In this document: positions 44,218-56,030 of the stretch, piece after piece | Numbering within the stretch: the first letter of the stretch is position 1 | Layout of the letters: every line of letters begins with the position of its first letter | Origin: Zygnema cylindricum | Lineage: Eukaryota > Streptophyta > Zygnematophyceae > Zygnematales > Zygnemataceae | Direction of reading: 5' to 3' | NCBI GenBank assembly: GCA_037447655.1 | Contig: JBBHKE010001264.1 | Location: 47,758 to 111,757, forward strand | DNA length: 64,000 nt | Position numbers and translations under genes: made by a program | The notes under the pieces: generated by a model | The model's database searches: none | What the model was told of the DNA's origin: nothing | What the model saw: only the letters and a program-made list of their open reading frames with translations

Positions 44218-44746
44218 CACCGCGAATCGTTATTAGTGTCAAAGTTTAAATAGTGTTGAAGAAAATTTACTGTAATTGATGCTAATTAAGAATTTGAAAT
44301 ACATAAAAAAAAAAGGTGTATTCTAATTTCGGCGTTTATGCTAATTTGGGAACAGCAAAAATGGAATATTCGCCGTACGATTATACACATTAATATATGT
44401 ATCCTTACAAAATATTAGAAATCGTACGCCGTCGCGAATTTAAAATATCTGTACATGCTATAATTTACGTGTCAGACTAATCCCGTTTTTTTGAGCGCAC
44501 GTGTGCGTCTAATTTAATTCATTTTTTGTAAATTTTCACTTGAAAAGGTACATTTATGTACGGTCTGACATCGACCGTACACCACAATATTTATATTTTT
44601 TTTGTACTTTCGGGCTTTACTTTATTTTGTACGGTACCGTAATTAACGTCAAGGAAAAATAAAAATCATGTATCCTATTTGAAAAAAAAAATCAAAATTT
44701 TAAGAACCCAAATTAGTGACTTTGACACTAATAACGATTCGCGGTG
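44218..44746. mobile_element. TA-flanked MITE (529 bp)
   Basis: The terminal inverted repeat CACCGCGAATCGTTATTAGT extends to about 30 bp, with TA on both sides (44216-44217 and 44747-44748). It contains the ATCGTACGCCGTCGCG word also found at 48500 and, with one change, near 7203, so it belongs to the same group as the DDE_1 transposon. No ORF. Confidence 0.82.
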
Positions 44747-44767
44747 TACACCGTTGAGCCTAAAAAC

Positions 44768-45643
44768 TAGTGTTGTGTATCGGTAAAAAACTTATCGCGA
44801 TAACACCGATACCGATAGTTATCGGTTATCGAACGGTCAGCGCTCCCGATATATTTGTACTTTCTGTACTTTGTGTCCGGAGTGCTTTCTGTCCGGTAAA
44901 CTGAACGGTAAATTTACGAGAAATGTACGGTTTTTTACGGGAAATGTACGGAATTTGACGAAAAAATACGTTGCACTTTGTAGTACTTTTTGGGCGGTTA
45001 ACTGAACATAAATTTTACGGGAACGTACGAAATTGTACCGATAAACTGATTATCATGGAACGGTAAAATGACGGCGGACACAAAGTTAAACGGATGCAAA
45101 ATAACATTATGCGCGCCGCCGGAATCTAACGGACGACTTTCAATGAGAAAATACGAGCGGACGGTCAGCGTGAGCTGCGGCATCTCGGAATGGTTTTTTT
45201 GGCGGCTTTTGCCAAAAAAGTCCACGGATTGACACGAGGAAGATTTCCAGTGGATCCCAAAAAAGAAAGGGACAAAGCCACGGCGTCGGATGTGAAAGGT
45301 ACATCGTTTTAACTGGAGCCGTACTAAAGCCATACAAATCTAATGTCGGTTACTGTACTTTCGGGTTGTACAAATGATCTGATTGGTAGGTACCTCAGGG
45401 GATGTGAGTAAGGCGCGTCGGGGGAATAAGACGCACAGATGAGTGTACAGGCCGTACATTTATATGTACGGTCCATACATTTATCGCCGATAGTTATCGT
45501 TATCGGCATTGTCGCCGATAAGTAGCCGATATTATCGGCTATAAGACCGATAGCGATATATCGTACCAATATATCGATTATCGGGTCCCTGAAAAAAGGC
45601 CCATATCGGTTATCGGCAAATCCTTACCGATACACAACACTAC
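44768..45643. mobile_element. hAT-type MITE B (876 bp), inverted relative to MITE A
   Basis: Ends TAGTGTTGTGTATCGGTAA and TTACCGATACACAACACTA. The interior is the reverse complement of MITE A (for example GACGCCATGGCTTTGTCCC there, GGGACAAAGCCACGGCGTC here). The flanking 8 bp (CTAAAAAC and CTGTAAAT) match only in part, so the duplication has decayed. It includes the paired TACGG units also seen at 6423-6640. Confidence 0.75.
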
Positions 45644-46517
45644 TGTAAATATTCAATTCGGTTCGCCTGTTGACGGTCATGTCCATTATGGAAAAACCAG
45701 CACGGCGCGATGCACGGCGACCGACCATATTGAAAATCTGTACTTTTTGGCTTTCACCAATTGGCAAATTCTCTACGAGCGACAGTGGTACTGTACCGTA
45801 CAGTACCGCGAATCGTTACCATTACAACCACGCGAAATAACAAATAGGATTGTACCATGTGTTTCTTTTAATTACATCAATATTGGAACATGACAAATCC
45901 CAAAACTCAAATCACTCAACGGCTCACGATCTTACACAAAATAAATTGACGATCAATTATTGTGTCACCGGAGACGAATGCGACTACAATGCTTTTCCAT
46001 TTTAGAAAAAGGTCAAAACAAAAACCAAAATAGAATCGCATACTTCTATGTCGTAGATGTTCTTTGGGAGTTGCACACGTCACGACGAGCGTAAAGAGCG
46101 TACGAAGAAAGAGATTTCAATCGGACGGCACAATTGTGCCTAATATCCGCCGTGGAGATATGAAGCTCAAAAACATTTCGACGACCAAAACAAACTATGG
46201 TGGTGCGCGTTGTATGTTTTAGGATACAATACTGTACTCACATACTCGATATGGCTCGATATTGAATTTTAAATTGGTGCAATGCCGAGAGCAAGAAGGT
46301 CGCTACTAAGACTGATTAAAAAAACCCTAAAAAGCAAATTAGAGTGACCGATTTTCTTGAAAATCCCCAAATTACCAATTAGTGTTATTCACACTAATTG
46401 TTCTTTAACACTAAATATTTGTTAACGCTAATAGCGATCCCCGGTGTAGTTTTCAAGCACTACAATCGACGGTGTACAATTTGTATTTTTTAAACAATGT
46501 GAAAACGAAAAGCTCTA

Positions 46518-46722
46518 CACCGTGAATCGCTATTAGCGTCAATGTTTTTTTCGCCACTTAAAACATTTTTTCTCCGTACACAATTGTAGGATTGTAGATC
46601 TGACGATTGCGATTGAAAGGTAATACTCTCAGCTTCCGATTGGCGGTTTCAAATTGAAAATCCAACAAGTGTGTACGGAGAAAAGATGTTTTAAGTGGCA
46701 AAAAAAACATATACACTAATAG
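46518..46722. mobile_element. TA-MITE with long inverted repeats, right end lost
   Basis: Begins CACCGTGAATCGCTATTAGC after TA. The inverted repeat continues with GCCACTTAAAACAT...CTCCGTACACA and its complement at 46670-46710. It stops at CACTAATAG, where a TAGTGTTG element begins. A related complete copy lies at 61685-61891. Confidence 0.6.
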
Positions 46723-46723
46723 C

Positions 46724-46990
46724 TAGTGTTGTGTATTGGTAAAAAAATTATCGTGATAACACCAATACCGATAGTTATCGGTTATCGAACGGTCAGAGGT
46801 CCCGATATATCGGTCTGAGACCAACAAATTCCATATCGGCGATAACTTAAAAAAATACAGTATGCATACAATAGTACTTTGTAACATACTGTGTTATATT
46901 ATTTACTTTATAGCGTGCCACGTATAAGAATCTGTTCCGTCTCTGTTTAACAGCGATTTATCACGGACAGCGCAAAAGTAGGTGACTGTA
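46724..46990. mobile_element. hAT-type MITE C, left end only
   Basis: Begins TAGTGTTGTGTATTGGTAA and carries GATAGTTATCGGTTATCG and CGATATATCGG as in MITEs A and B. It breaks off where the inverted dispersed repeat (46985-47530) begins. No matching right end was found. Confidence 0.6.
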
Positions 46991-47530
46991 GGCCCATACA
47001 ATATGCCTATTGTACGCAAAACATACAATATGCCCTTAAGACCCATATTGTATTGGCCGCAAAATGAAATAAAATAGGAACAGGGTTGAGTTGCACATCG
47101 ATCGATAGAGAATTAAACGACATGTCTAAATTTTGAAAAAAAATCGGACAAAAAAAAATATTTCTGTGAGTTTTGAGGGACTTATTATTTAAACCGTCAG
47201 ATTTGCACTATCGGACGGTCGCTGATCAAAGTAGGCGATTTAAAAAGATCACATGAAAGGCACATAACACAACTTACGAAAGGACAATCTGTCATATTAG
47301 CGTCTGCAATTTTGAGTGCCACACTAAATAAAGCCTCAAATTGACCAACCAGGCAGTATGGGACGATAAAAAAAAAAAAAACCACACTGCCAAAAAAATT
47401 ACCAAAACCTACGGACCAACCCCGTTGGTGGCTTTTCCCTCGGAATGTCATCCTACGCCGTGTCAGTTCGCTAAAAAATTCCGTCCGGCGGTGTGCGCTG
47501 TACTTTGATCTTACGTCAGATTAGGACGTT
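46985..47530 (-). repeat. Inverted copy of the dispersed repeat at 39798-40445
   Basis: Starts CCCATACAATATGCC, with an internal near-palindrome CATACAATATGCC...GACCCATATTGTATTGG. It runs to GTCCGGCGGTGTGCGC, complementary to the start of the first copy. No gene. Confidence 0.6.
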
Positions 47531-47799
47531 CGTACAGGAGTGTGCACGACACACACACATACAGTGCCTACGTTGCGCTAGTTTTATGCAAAGTTTTGTG
47601 CGCCTACCAAAGGCCTACCATAAAAAAGCCTACTTTTGAACTATGGATCATAAGTAAAAACAATGTGGAGAGAGGGGGAGGGTTCACTTCTGCTTCCTCC
47701 CTCTCCTTCTCTTTAAATCTTCCTACCAGGTAAAAAATGAGGGGGAGGTTAAGGGAGAGCTAGAAATCTATCTCTTTCCCTTTATTTCCCCCACACACC

Positions 47800-47876
47800 T
47801 CTCCCTCTCCCTCTCTCTCTCCCTCTCCCTCTCCCTCTCCCTCTCCCTCTCCCTCTCCCTCTCCCTCTCCCTCTCC
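47800..47876 (+). repeat. CTCTCC microsatellite
   Basis: About twelve near-perfect hexamers CTCCCT, flanked by pyrimidine-rich sequence. Confidence 0.95.
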
Positions 47877-48306
47877 ACAAAGGAGAGGGCCTGTGGAGGG
47901 AGAAGGTGCGTGGTTTCGCTCGTGGAACGAAGGGCGAGTGAAGCCTGGGAACGGCAATTTCAGATTGGTAACACAACTTTATTAGGGTTATAGAATATGA
48001 TCGTACAGAAATCTCGTATCGTACGACAAATTTTCGAATTAAATAAGGAATTCAATCTTATTTTACGATACAATTGACTTTTTAGAGTATGGGTCGAACA
48101 TTACTAAAATGTCCAACCTCTAGAACTCATAGTCGGTATATGGTGGATCTTGTTTCAAAAAAGGTTTTTTAATATTTTACCCGAATGATCACAATCCTGA
48201 AAATAAAAAATGGTACGTTCAGCCTTCCGAAAAATGAAACGTAGCATTTTCGACGGATTGAATTTAGATCCACGGTACCGATTCTTTTCTGAGACTTTAC
48301 GCACTA

Positions 48307-48795
48307 CACCGTGAATCGCTATTAGCGTAATGAAATAGATAGCGTAATGAAACAATTAGCGTACTTTACGGTAAATTGTGTTTTTTCGGGTACACCATGA
48401 TACTAATTTATCATGTACTCTAATTTGTAAACTGCTTTGTAAAAAATTTCGGCACATAATATGTCCACACTAAAACATGTAGATGTACGAAATTGTTCAA
48501 ATCGTACGCCGTCGCGTTTTTTTGACATCTGCGTATGCCGGAAAATTTTTACGCAATTATATATTATTATATTTTCTGTACTTTTAAATTTAAAAAGGTA
48601 CGGAATAGTACAGATCTGGCAGTCCGTACACCACACTATTTAAAAGGGCACTAAATTACAGTTATGAACCGTATTGAGCGGGGTACCTCAAATAACGTGC
48701 AAAAACATTTAGCGTACTTTATTCTATTTGAGAATTTGCCCCAAAAAAAGGGGTACCCCAATTAGCGTCATGTACGCTAATAGCGATTCACGGTG
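48307..48795. mobile_element. TA-flanked MITE (489 bp)
   Basis: Ends CACCGTGAATCGCTATTAGC and, inverted, GCTAATAGCGATTCACGGTG, with TA at 48305-48306 and 48796-48797. The interior shares AATCGTACGCCGTCGCG with the MITE at 44218. No ORF. Confidence 0.82.
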
Positions 48796-48797
48796 TA

Positions 48798-51094
48798 CAG
48801 TATTTGGCCTGTTCTCCATTAGGCGGTCCTAGTGAACATCTCCATTAGGCGGTCCTAGTAAACATGCGGATACGTCTATTTCTAGTGTTTACTGGCACGG
48901 CCTTCCATTATGTCGTGCCAGTAGACATCGTTTCTCAATTATGATTGGCGCCACGTAGGCTAATTTTCAAATTCTTAAAATCTATAAATATTTTTCAAGC
49001 TGAAAATATGTATATAATATTTGTACCGGCGGAGGTAGTTAATGTTTCGTACGAAAATTTTGCAACCATATTTTAATTTTGAAATTGAAAATCTAAATTT
49101 CGAAACGGAATGTCAAAAAGGCGCCGCAAACTTTTAAGGTCAGCGGATGTCAAAGGAGCGTGTGAAGATATTTCGGTCAGTCCTTCATACATCGTGGCGG
49201 AAGACACATGGCATGTACGACGTGTTTGATTCTCATTGCCTGTTCGTGGTGGATTTTTTTTTAACTTTTCACGTGTACCAATGGTACGCGACCAATCTGA
49301 AGAAACTCTCCTCGCCGAGGAGAGTCTCTTCAAACTGGACGATGTGCGCAATTGCTTCGCGAATCTAAAAAAGTGAAAAATCCAACGGTCGATACATACG
49401 CCTATAATATTAAAACCATCCTGTAGACATGTTTCGTCATGTTTCGTCTGACAACAAAAACAAATGGTACGAATCTGTACGAAATCGTACGGCATCCAGT
49501 AACCAACCCCACTTTTCCTCTAATGGAAAATCAACCTTAGAGTAATCAAACTCATTCTGCAAGATCTGTTATAATGAGTTAAAGGCGTGGAACTCGCACT
49601 ATTCGTACGATAATGGTGGCGTATTACAAAAGTGCAAAACTGAGCGCGACCGCCACCCATGTGGTGTCCCGCTACATTAATGTAATTGGCAATTTTTAAA
49701 ATTTGACGTAAGCAGTCACATGTTCAATGTATGGACGCTCGTTGCAATAGCAGAGGCTCAAACTATTTAGATTATCTAACGTCACAAGTCGTTTGCGACA
49801 TCGTTGTAGATCTTCTACTTCCGAAACATTGTACATATTTGTTACAAAAGTTAAACAAGTGTCGACCGTACATACGATCATTTTGATAAATGATTTATAC
49901 TGCAGATACGCATATACGACTTTTACATTATTGTACGATCGGGCAATATTAAAATGGCAAAGCAAATTGTATGAAAATTCTAAAGTACGAAAGTTATCGA
50001 TAACATCAGATGAGCGTGTTTATGTCGTGTTTGTGTCCATTTGACCATAGATGTTCCACAAATGTTATTTTCTTCCAGCTACGCCGACGGCCTTCCGGAA
50101 GCTTTTGGCCATGACTTCCTTTAAGGGTTTTCTAACAGTCTTTTTGTGTATTCGGTGTCAAAATTGACGCGCGGATACTCTGAAGAACGTATTTTTCAAA
50201 ACCATTCTATTTGTGGGCAAATAAGCCCCATCGGCTGTCTTGTATTCTGTAAATCAGGTCCGTCAATTTCGGTCGATTACCTTTTCATGCCATTTTCTAC
50301 CATCTTGGCTGCCCAATATGGCGTGCCATTAGTCAGGCATTGAGATTTTTCCACTTAAGTAATTTCTTACGTCAAGCTCAGCTCGTATTTATGGGAATTG
50401 CTTTTTAGCCGTCGACCTCTCAAAAGCTTCGGCCATGGCTTCCCACTAAGGTTTTTTTACCTTCCCATCTCCTATCTGGCGCCAAATTTCGCATGCAACC
50501 ACCAGTTTTCAATACAACCTGTATTCTTCCTTACAAATTAACTTATGAACTCTCATCTTTTCTGTGGCGCCCAGGGTACTTGCCGCCATCGGCCGCCTTG
50601 ATTCGTTTTTCCAATTTTCTTCTCATTTTCCAACGTCAAATTCCGCGTGCCTTTCGCTAGCCGCCAGCTTTTTCTGCTACCTTCGAGCTGGCATCCAAAG
50701 ATCCTCTTTCATTTTGCTCTTTTCTCACCTCGTCGATTCCACCAAAAACAGCTTTTCGGGCAAATTTTCCCTAACATAGCGCGTGACAGCACGCAAGCTC
50801 GACATCCTCTACCTTTTTTTCTATTAAGGCCCCTCACAAGAGGCGGGCGTCGCGCTCCCCTTCACCATCTTCTTCGGAACGTGCTCGACGTCGTTTAGCC
50901 ATCTCAAATGAGACCCTTACCCCTCCACAACACACCTCCCATACCATCACTCTCCCCCTCCCCACCTTACCCTTACCCGCATGTACCCTTCCATCCACAA
51001 CTACAAACTCTTGCACAAACCCAGGTGGGGAAGACCAACCCAATGAGCGTGTGCCCCTCCTAGCTCCAACAAACCCTATTCCATCCCCACCTTC
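48798..51094. other. No recognised gene; short duplications; probable 5' part of the following non-LTR element
   Basis: CTCCATTAGGCGGTCCTAGT is repeated in tandem at 48813 and 48840. Between 50085 and 50650 diverged repeats share AGCTT-GGCCATG-CTTCC and CGTCAAATTCCGCGTGCC-like words, possibly a repetitive 5' UTR of the retroelement that follows. From about 50840 the plus strand has a basic, Pro/Ser/Thr-rich frame leading into that element. Confidence 0.4.
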
Positions 51095-54000
51095 ATGCCC
51101 GAGCCTCCCCCTAATCTTGTTCTCCGTTACCGTCCCTCTCATTTTGGGGAGCATTCTCCACATTTGCTTACACACTCGCATGTCCACCCATCTGCCCCCA
51201 TCATCTCTCCCGTGGCTCTCTCACTCAACGAGCCCGCTTTGACTCCCCTATCAAATCCTAGTCCTCTTCGGGTGCCATGCCCGCAGTGTGGAAAGTTGTA
51301 TATTACGGGGTGGGGTTTGTCGAGACATTTGAAGTCGTGTCCTCTCACCCCTAAAGGAATTCCGCCCCTCACCAAAAGTCATCCGCCTCCCTCAAGTGTT
51401 TGCCAACAACCCTCTCCTAGTGATTGGGACTATGTTCGACGCTTAAACGTCCTTGGGTGTTACCACCTAGGCTATCCTCGGCCTTGGCTCTACACTCGTT
51501 TTCCCAACCATCTTCGTGAATTTTTCCAAGCTGCTCTTCGACTCCCTTTGGCTTTAATGGCCACCTACATCACCAATTACGCATCGTGGCACCTACTTTT
51601 CTTGTTCTCACTTTGGTTTTTGGTTTTGCGGGGGGTGCGAGGGGAGCTCATGAGACTAAGGCGCGGTGTGAACGGTTTTTGCGGGGGGACAGGAAGTCCT
51701 TGCAGCAGGAGCATACAGATCGTGTCATAAGTCTTTCTATGTCCCCCCCTCAACGTCGTGCCCCGCTCCCAAGCTCCACAACAAGGTTGCATCCGGTGGT
51801 CCACCTTGGTCGTTCTGGCGAGTATTCCTAGGATGCTCGTGCTCTTTGACCTTTCAAACCATCTCTGTCTTCGGAGGCTACGGTTGAGGCTTTACGTTTG
51901 TTATATCCTCCTGCCCCTAAAGAGACCCCCCCTTTCGCTGAAGTCCATGATCTTCTTGAATCGTTCGACTTGGAGAGGGAAGCATTTACCACAGCTTTGC
52001 TTCGGTCGCCTCATCTTTTTCTTGGGGGGGGGGTCCATCTGGGATGGTGTACGAACTTCTCCGTGACGTATTTCCTCCTGACACCCTCTCTCAGTGTATT
52101 GATCTTCTCTTTAAGGTGGCTTCAGAGATGGCTCGAGGACATGTTCCACACAATGTTGTACCCCTTCTCTCTCCGACTCGCTTTGTCGGTGTTACTAAGC
52201 CTGCTGGGGAATTCGCCCAATTGCTATTGGTGAGGTATTGTACCGTTTGGTCGCTCGCGGGAAGTGTATTCAACTCCAAGGGGCTTTCTCACAGCACCAG
52301 TTCGGCGTTGCTACAAAAGGGGGTTGTGAGGCGGTTGTTCATGGTCTTCGGGTTGTTTTAGATCTCCATCCGGATTGGGTGGTCCTCCAGGTAGATGTTG
52401 CTAACGCTTTTAACAATGTCAACCGTAATGCTATCTTCTGAGAATTAAGGCATGCTCCATCTCCTATCAACCAGATTTTCCCTTTTATTAGTGCATTTTA
52501 TTCTCGTCTGAGCTCCTTTATCTTTCCTTTGGGCGGTCCCTTTGGTGAGGTTGCCACTTTGGAGCCTGCGACTGGCACTCGCCAAGGTGATTTTTGGGGG
52601 GCCCCCTTTTTTCATTGGCTCACCTTCAAGCTTTACGCGACTCTGCTACGACTTTCCCTGGTTGTTTATTCCCTTCCATCGCATATGATACTAATATTGT
52701 GGGCCCTCGTGACCAAGTTTTATCTGCCTTTTCCCATTTTGTGGAGCAACTTTGTTGGATTGGTTAAGCTGTCTAAATGTGTGGCTTGGTGCCACCAAGT
52801 CTTAACTTCGGACTTCCCTGTTCCTGTGGGTTTTCGACTTGCATCTCCAACTGATGGTATTAAAGTTTTAGGCTCTCCTATTGGTGCCCCATCTTTTGTG
52901 AACCAAGCTGTCACTGATGTTTTGTTGGAGGACCTCTCGCACTCTGATGACATTCCTAAGCTCTCCGACTCCCAAATGGCATTTCAAATCCTCACTCGTT
53001 GCTTTGCTCAACGTCCTCTCTATCTCGCTCGGACGTTACCACCAACGGCTCTTTTTTTGTCCTCTCTAAAATAGTTCGACGGTCAACTTTTTAGTGTTCT
53101 CCATCACCTCCTTGGGGATGGAAGTTTTGATCCGCCAGAGGGCTTATTTGCACGCCGTCAAGCTAGCCTTCCAATTTTTGACGGAGGTTTGGGTTTGATT
53201 CCAGTGGCTCAGGTTGCTCTAGCGTCTTATTTGGGAAGTTGGGCTTTGGTGGCGCTTAACATCACTTCTCGTTTTATAGCAAATGATGTTTCCATTCTAG
53301 CCCAAGTTGTCCCAAAAGTAGAGTACAATCTTTTTTCTTTTCATCAAGCTCTTCTCTCCCTTCGTGCACTCCTTCCCCCTGATACCCGGAACAAAGTGCT
53401 ACCATTTCCATCTCTTATTGCTGACAATAACCACCATATGCAACAACGTATATCCTAGCAGTTGGCAGTCGTTGAATTCTATGATTTATTAAATGCGCTA
53501 CCTTCAGCTCATTTGCGTGCTTGTTTACATTCGTGTTCTGGGCCGGGTCTGGTGCGTGCTTACACGCAACACCCATTTTTTTGACACTTGGTATGGCGTC
53601 TGACCAGTTCACCTCTGCTATTCGCCTTCGTTCGGGTTTGCCTCACCCTCCGCTTCTTGGGCGTCCCAACTGTGTTTGCAACCAACCTATCGACTCATAC
53701 GACATCCATTTACTTCGTTGCTCACGGGGGCGTGAACGTAGCGTCGCGCATGATTTGGTTCGTGATGCGATTGTTGCGATTGGTGTCGAAGGAGGCTACA
53801 CTGTGAAGCGGGAGGTTTCTCATATCTTACCTTCTCGTTCCCAATCTGGTGGTCTCCGAAGTCCTCGGGTTGACTTGGTTTTCCTCAACGGGACTGAGCG
53901 GACCTTGGGTGATATGGTCCTTATTGATCCGACTGGGACCAACATTTCTTCTAGCGCGGTAGTGCATACGGGCGTGGCGGCTAGAGACGCAACGACTTCT

Positions 54001-54325
54001 AAAGAAAGGGATTACGCTCACCAAGAACCGGCGGACTAGTTTGTCCCATTTGCGGCAGAGATTTTTGGTTTCTTGGACAAGTCTTTCGATGATTTTCTTC
54101 GCAACTGATTCAAGAGAGCTTTTGAATCTAGGGGTCCAGCGAGTCCTCCCCCAAGCGTCCTTGTTGCTTTTTACCGTCTGCGTGTATCATTTGCCCTTCA
54201 ACGAGCGCAAACTGCGGCCCTTCTCCGTCGAAACACGGTGGCGAATGATAGGCGCGGCCTCCCAGATCTTCCTCCACGATATCCAGTCCACATCCACGAT
54301 CTTCGGGGTGTGGAATTTAGTTTGT
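51095..54325 (+). pseudogene. E1 ORF: zinc finger, reverse transcriptase, CCHC and PD-(D/E)XK-like endonuclease
   Basis: The coding register jumps among frames. Recognisable parts: C2H2 finger (51280); LYPPAPKETPPFAEVHDLLE (51900); RT block RFVGVTKPAGEFAQLL; RT motif A VDVANAFNNVNRNAIF (52395-52440) directly followed by a stop; motif B TGTRQGDFWGAPFF (52575). The YADD motif region near 52680 reads IAYDTNIVGP, having lost residues, so catalysis would be abolished. A GSPIGAPSFVNQAVTD region, a long thumb/linker, then CNQPIDSYDIHLLRCSRG (CCHC) near 53680, and RVDLVFLNG...LGDMVLIDPTG near 53865-53930, fitting the endonuclease core, follow. The C-terminus resembles E2. Stops occur near 52439, 53072, 53456 and 54037, with several frameshifts. 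The exact clade within endonuclease-type elements is uncertain. Confidence 0.65.
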
Positions 54326-54560
54326 TAGGGTTGTGGGGCATCATATAGAGTGGGTTATTCTTTTTTGTCTAGTCATCTTTGGTTTTTTGTTTAGTCTTGC
54401 TAGTTAGCCTGGTTGCTTTTGTTTTCCTCATTTGTTTGTTTTGTTTTTTTTTAGTAACTGTTGGCTCTTATAGTCTTTAAATGTTCTATTTCCTTTTTTT
54501 TTACCCCCTTTGTACTTTGATGGTTTTTCCTCACACTTTTTGTAATAAAGTTTTATGGAT
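51095..54560 (+). mobile_element. Non-LTR retrotransposon E1 (R2/NeSL-like, restriction-like endonuclease type), decayed
   Basis: Contains, in order, a C2H2 finger (CPQCGKLYITGWGLSRHLKSC) near 51280, reverse transcriptase blocks, a CCHC motif and a restriction-like endonuclease region, then a roughly 235-bp 3' UTR ending TGTAATAAAGTTTTATG. The 3' half matches E2 (59793-61630) through to the TGTAATAAAG word, which probably marks the 3' terminus since homology stops there. The 5' end is not defined, and no poly(A) tail or target duplication is visible. Confidence 0.65.
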
Positions 54561-55073
54561 TGAGAGTCGAATAAACTTCAATGGAAAAGTACGGAACCAA
54601 TCAAAATCTTTTTTCACACGGACTATAAAAGACCAAGCGTGAAATCCAATCCGTCGTCAAATTCATTTGACATACAAATGTACCTTACAATATTGTCGAT
54701 ACGATAATTCGTACGACCACACTATGGCGAGAGGAATGGGGAGTTTTTTTGAAGGGGTCATGGACTTCCAACTTCATTTCTTCCTTCGAAGCAAGTAAAA
54801 ATCATTAAATAATAAATTATCAGCCCGAAGAGAAGACCTCTCCTCCTCTCCATTTTATTTAGGTTAAAAAGTTTTAAATTCTTTAAGATAAAAAATAACT
54901 AGGGATAAGTGTGACGACCCTTCAAAAAAAAAAAATGAAAATCCTTGTGTGCAAATAGCATGTGTGTTGCCACCTCATCGTTTTCATTGTGGAGAATCTA
55001 AAAATTAAACGAAGTGAAACAATACTCTTATGCTTCTCCCGTTTTCGTGCATAAAGTTACTAAGGGTGTGTCC
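54561..55073. other. No feature seen
   Basis: AT-rich sequence between the end of E1 and the next inverted-repeat element. A few A-runs; no open frame with recognisable content. Confidence 0.4.
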
Positions 55074-56000
55074 CCATGTAACTGAAACTTTGAAACGTCA
55101 CTTTGGATTTTAGCGCAAATTTTACGGTGTACTTTTAAAAGTGTGCCTATGTCAATCGTTACTTGAACGTTCATTACTTCCAATATGTGGTAGTTGTAGA
55201 CGTCTACAAAATGTGCGACAGTCTACGAAACGAAATGTAGTCGACTACGAAACTATGAAACTTCCTAAAAATGGCGACGGTTTTAAACATCAAGGTTTTT
55301 GTGACGTTGTAGATGTTTAGGGTTTTGTGACATAGCGAAGTCATGCTACCATGTGATGTCATCAGTACGCACATTTTCCGCCATTGCTTCCCAATTTCGT
55401 TTTCTTATCTTTTATTATTCGATATGCCATCAAACTTATACCAAAAATATTCAAACAAAAGAAAAAATATATATCTTGCATTTGATACTATTACTGCTGC
55501 ATTTTGTGTAAGTAAGAGAGGAAGAGGAGTGGTCGAGTGAGAAATAGGGGGGGAGACGAGGACGACGTAAAATTTTGCAAAGGACCCATGAAGGAAGTGG
55601 AGGTCCGAGACCCCTGCAATTTTTTTTGCGTACATGTTTGTCATTTTCTTATGTGCATCCGCCTGACGAGCAGTGAAAAAATAGCGTTTACTTTCCTTCG
55701 TGCAAATATTTTCGAAAACGTTTGACGCCTGCAATCCGGGTTTTTCTATTCGTCGATAGGGTAGTATTGTGATTAAAATCAAGTCGCGATTTGATTCCAG
55801 TGAATGTGTGAATGTGAGCTGGAAGTGGGTCGCGATGATAATTACGCCAAATTGCCGTACCTTCCAAGTTCCAAAATGACGCAAAATGTACTTGTGGTTT
55901 TGCCCTTTTTTCGTACGGCGTAATATTTTCTCGTTGCAAGTCCCATTTTTTGTGAAAACGACGGAAAAAAAACCCGTACTTGAACACATGAGGACACACC
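55074..56000. mobile_element. Inverted-repeat element (927 bp) without transposase
   Basis: The left end GGGTGTGTCCCCATGT pairs with the right end ACATGAGGACACACC, giving a TIR of about 15 bp. Flanks are ACTAA and TTTAG, with no clear duplication. Termini of the GGG-GTG type occur in PIF/Harbinger and hAT elements, so the class is not assigned. A 194-codon minus-strand frame crosses it but has no known motif. Confidence 0.6.
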
Positions 56001-56030
56001 TTTAGAGCAAGTGGATGAAACAATTTTTAT

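Noticed and set aside
45790-46446. Another complete TA-flanked MITE ending at 46446
   Set aside because: A right end (GCTAATAGCGATCCCCGGTG followed by TA) is clear, but the only candidate left end near 45810 lacks the CACCG start and subterminal match.
55405-55989. 194-codon minus-strand frame inside the inverted-repeat element
   Set aside because: Long, but without any known motif or compositional signature, and wholly inside a MITE-like element.
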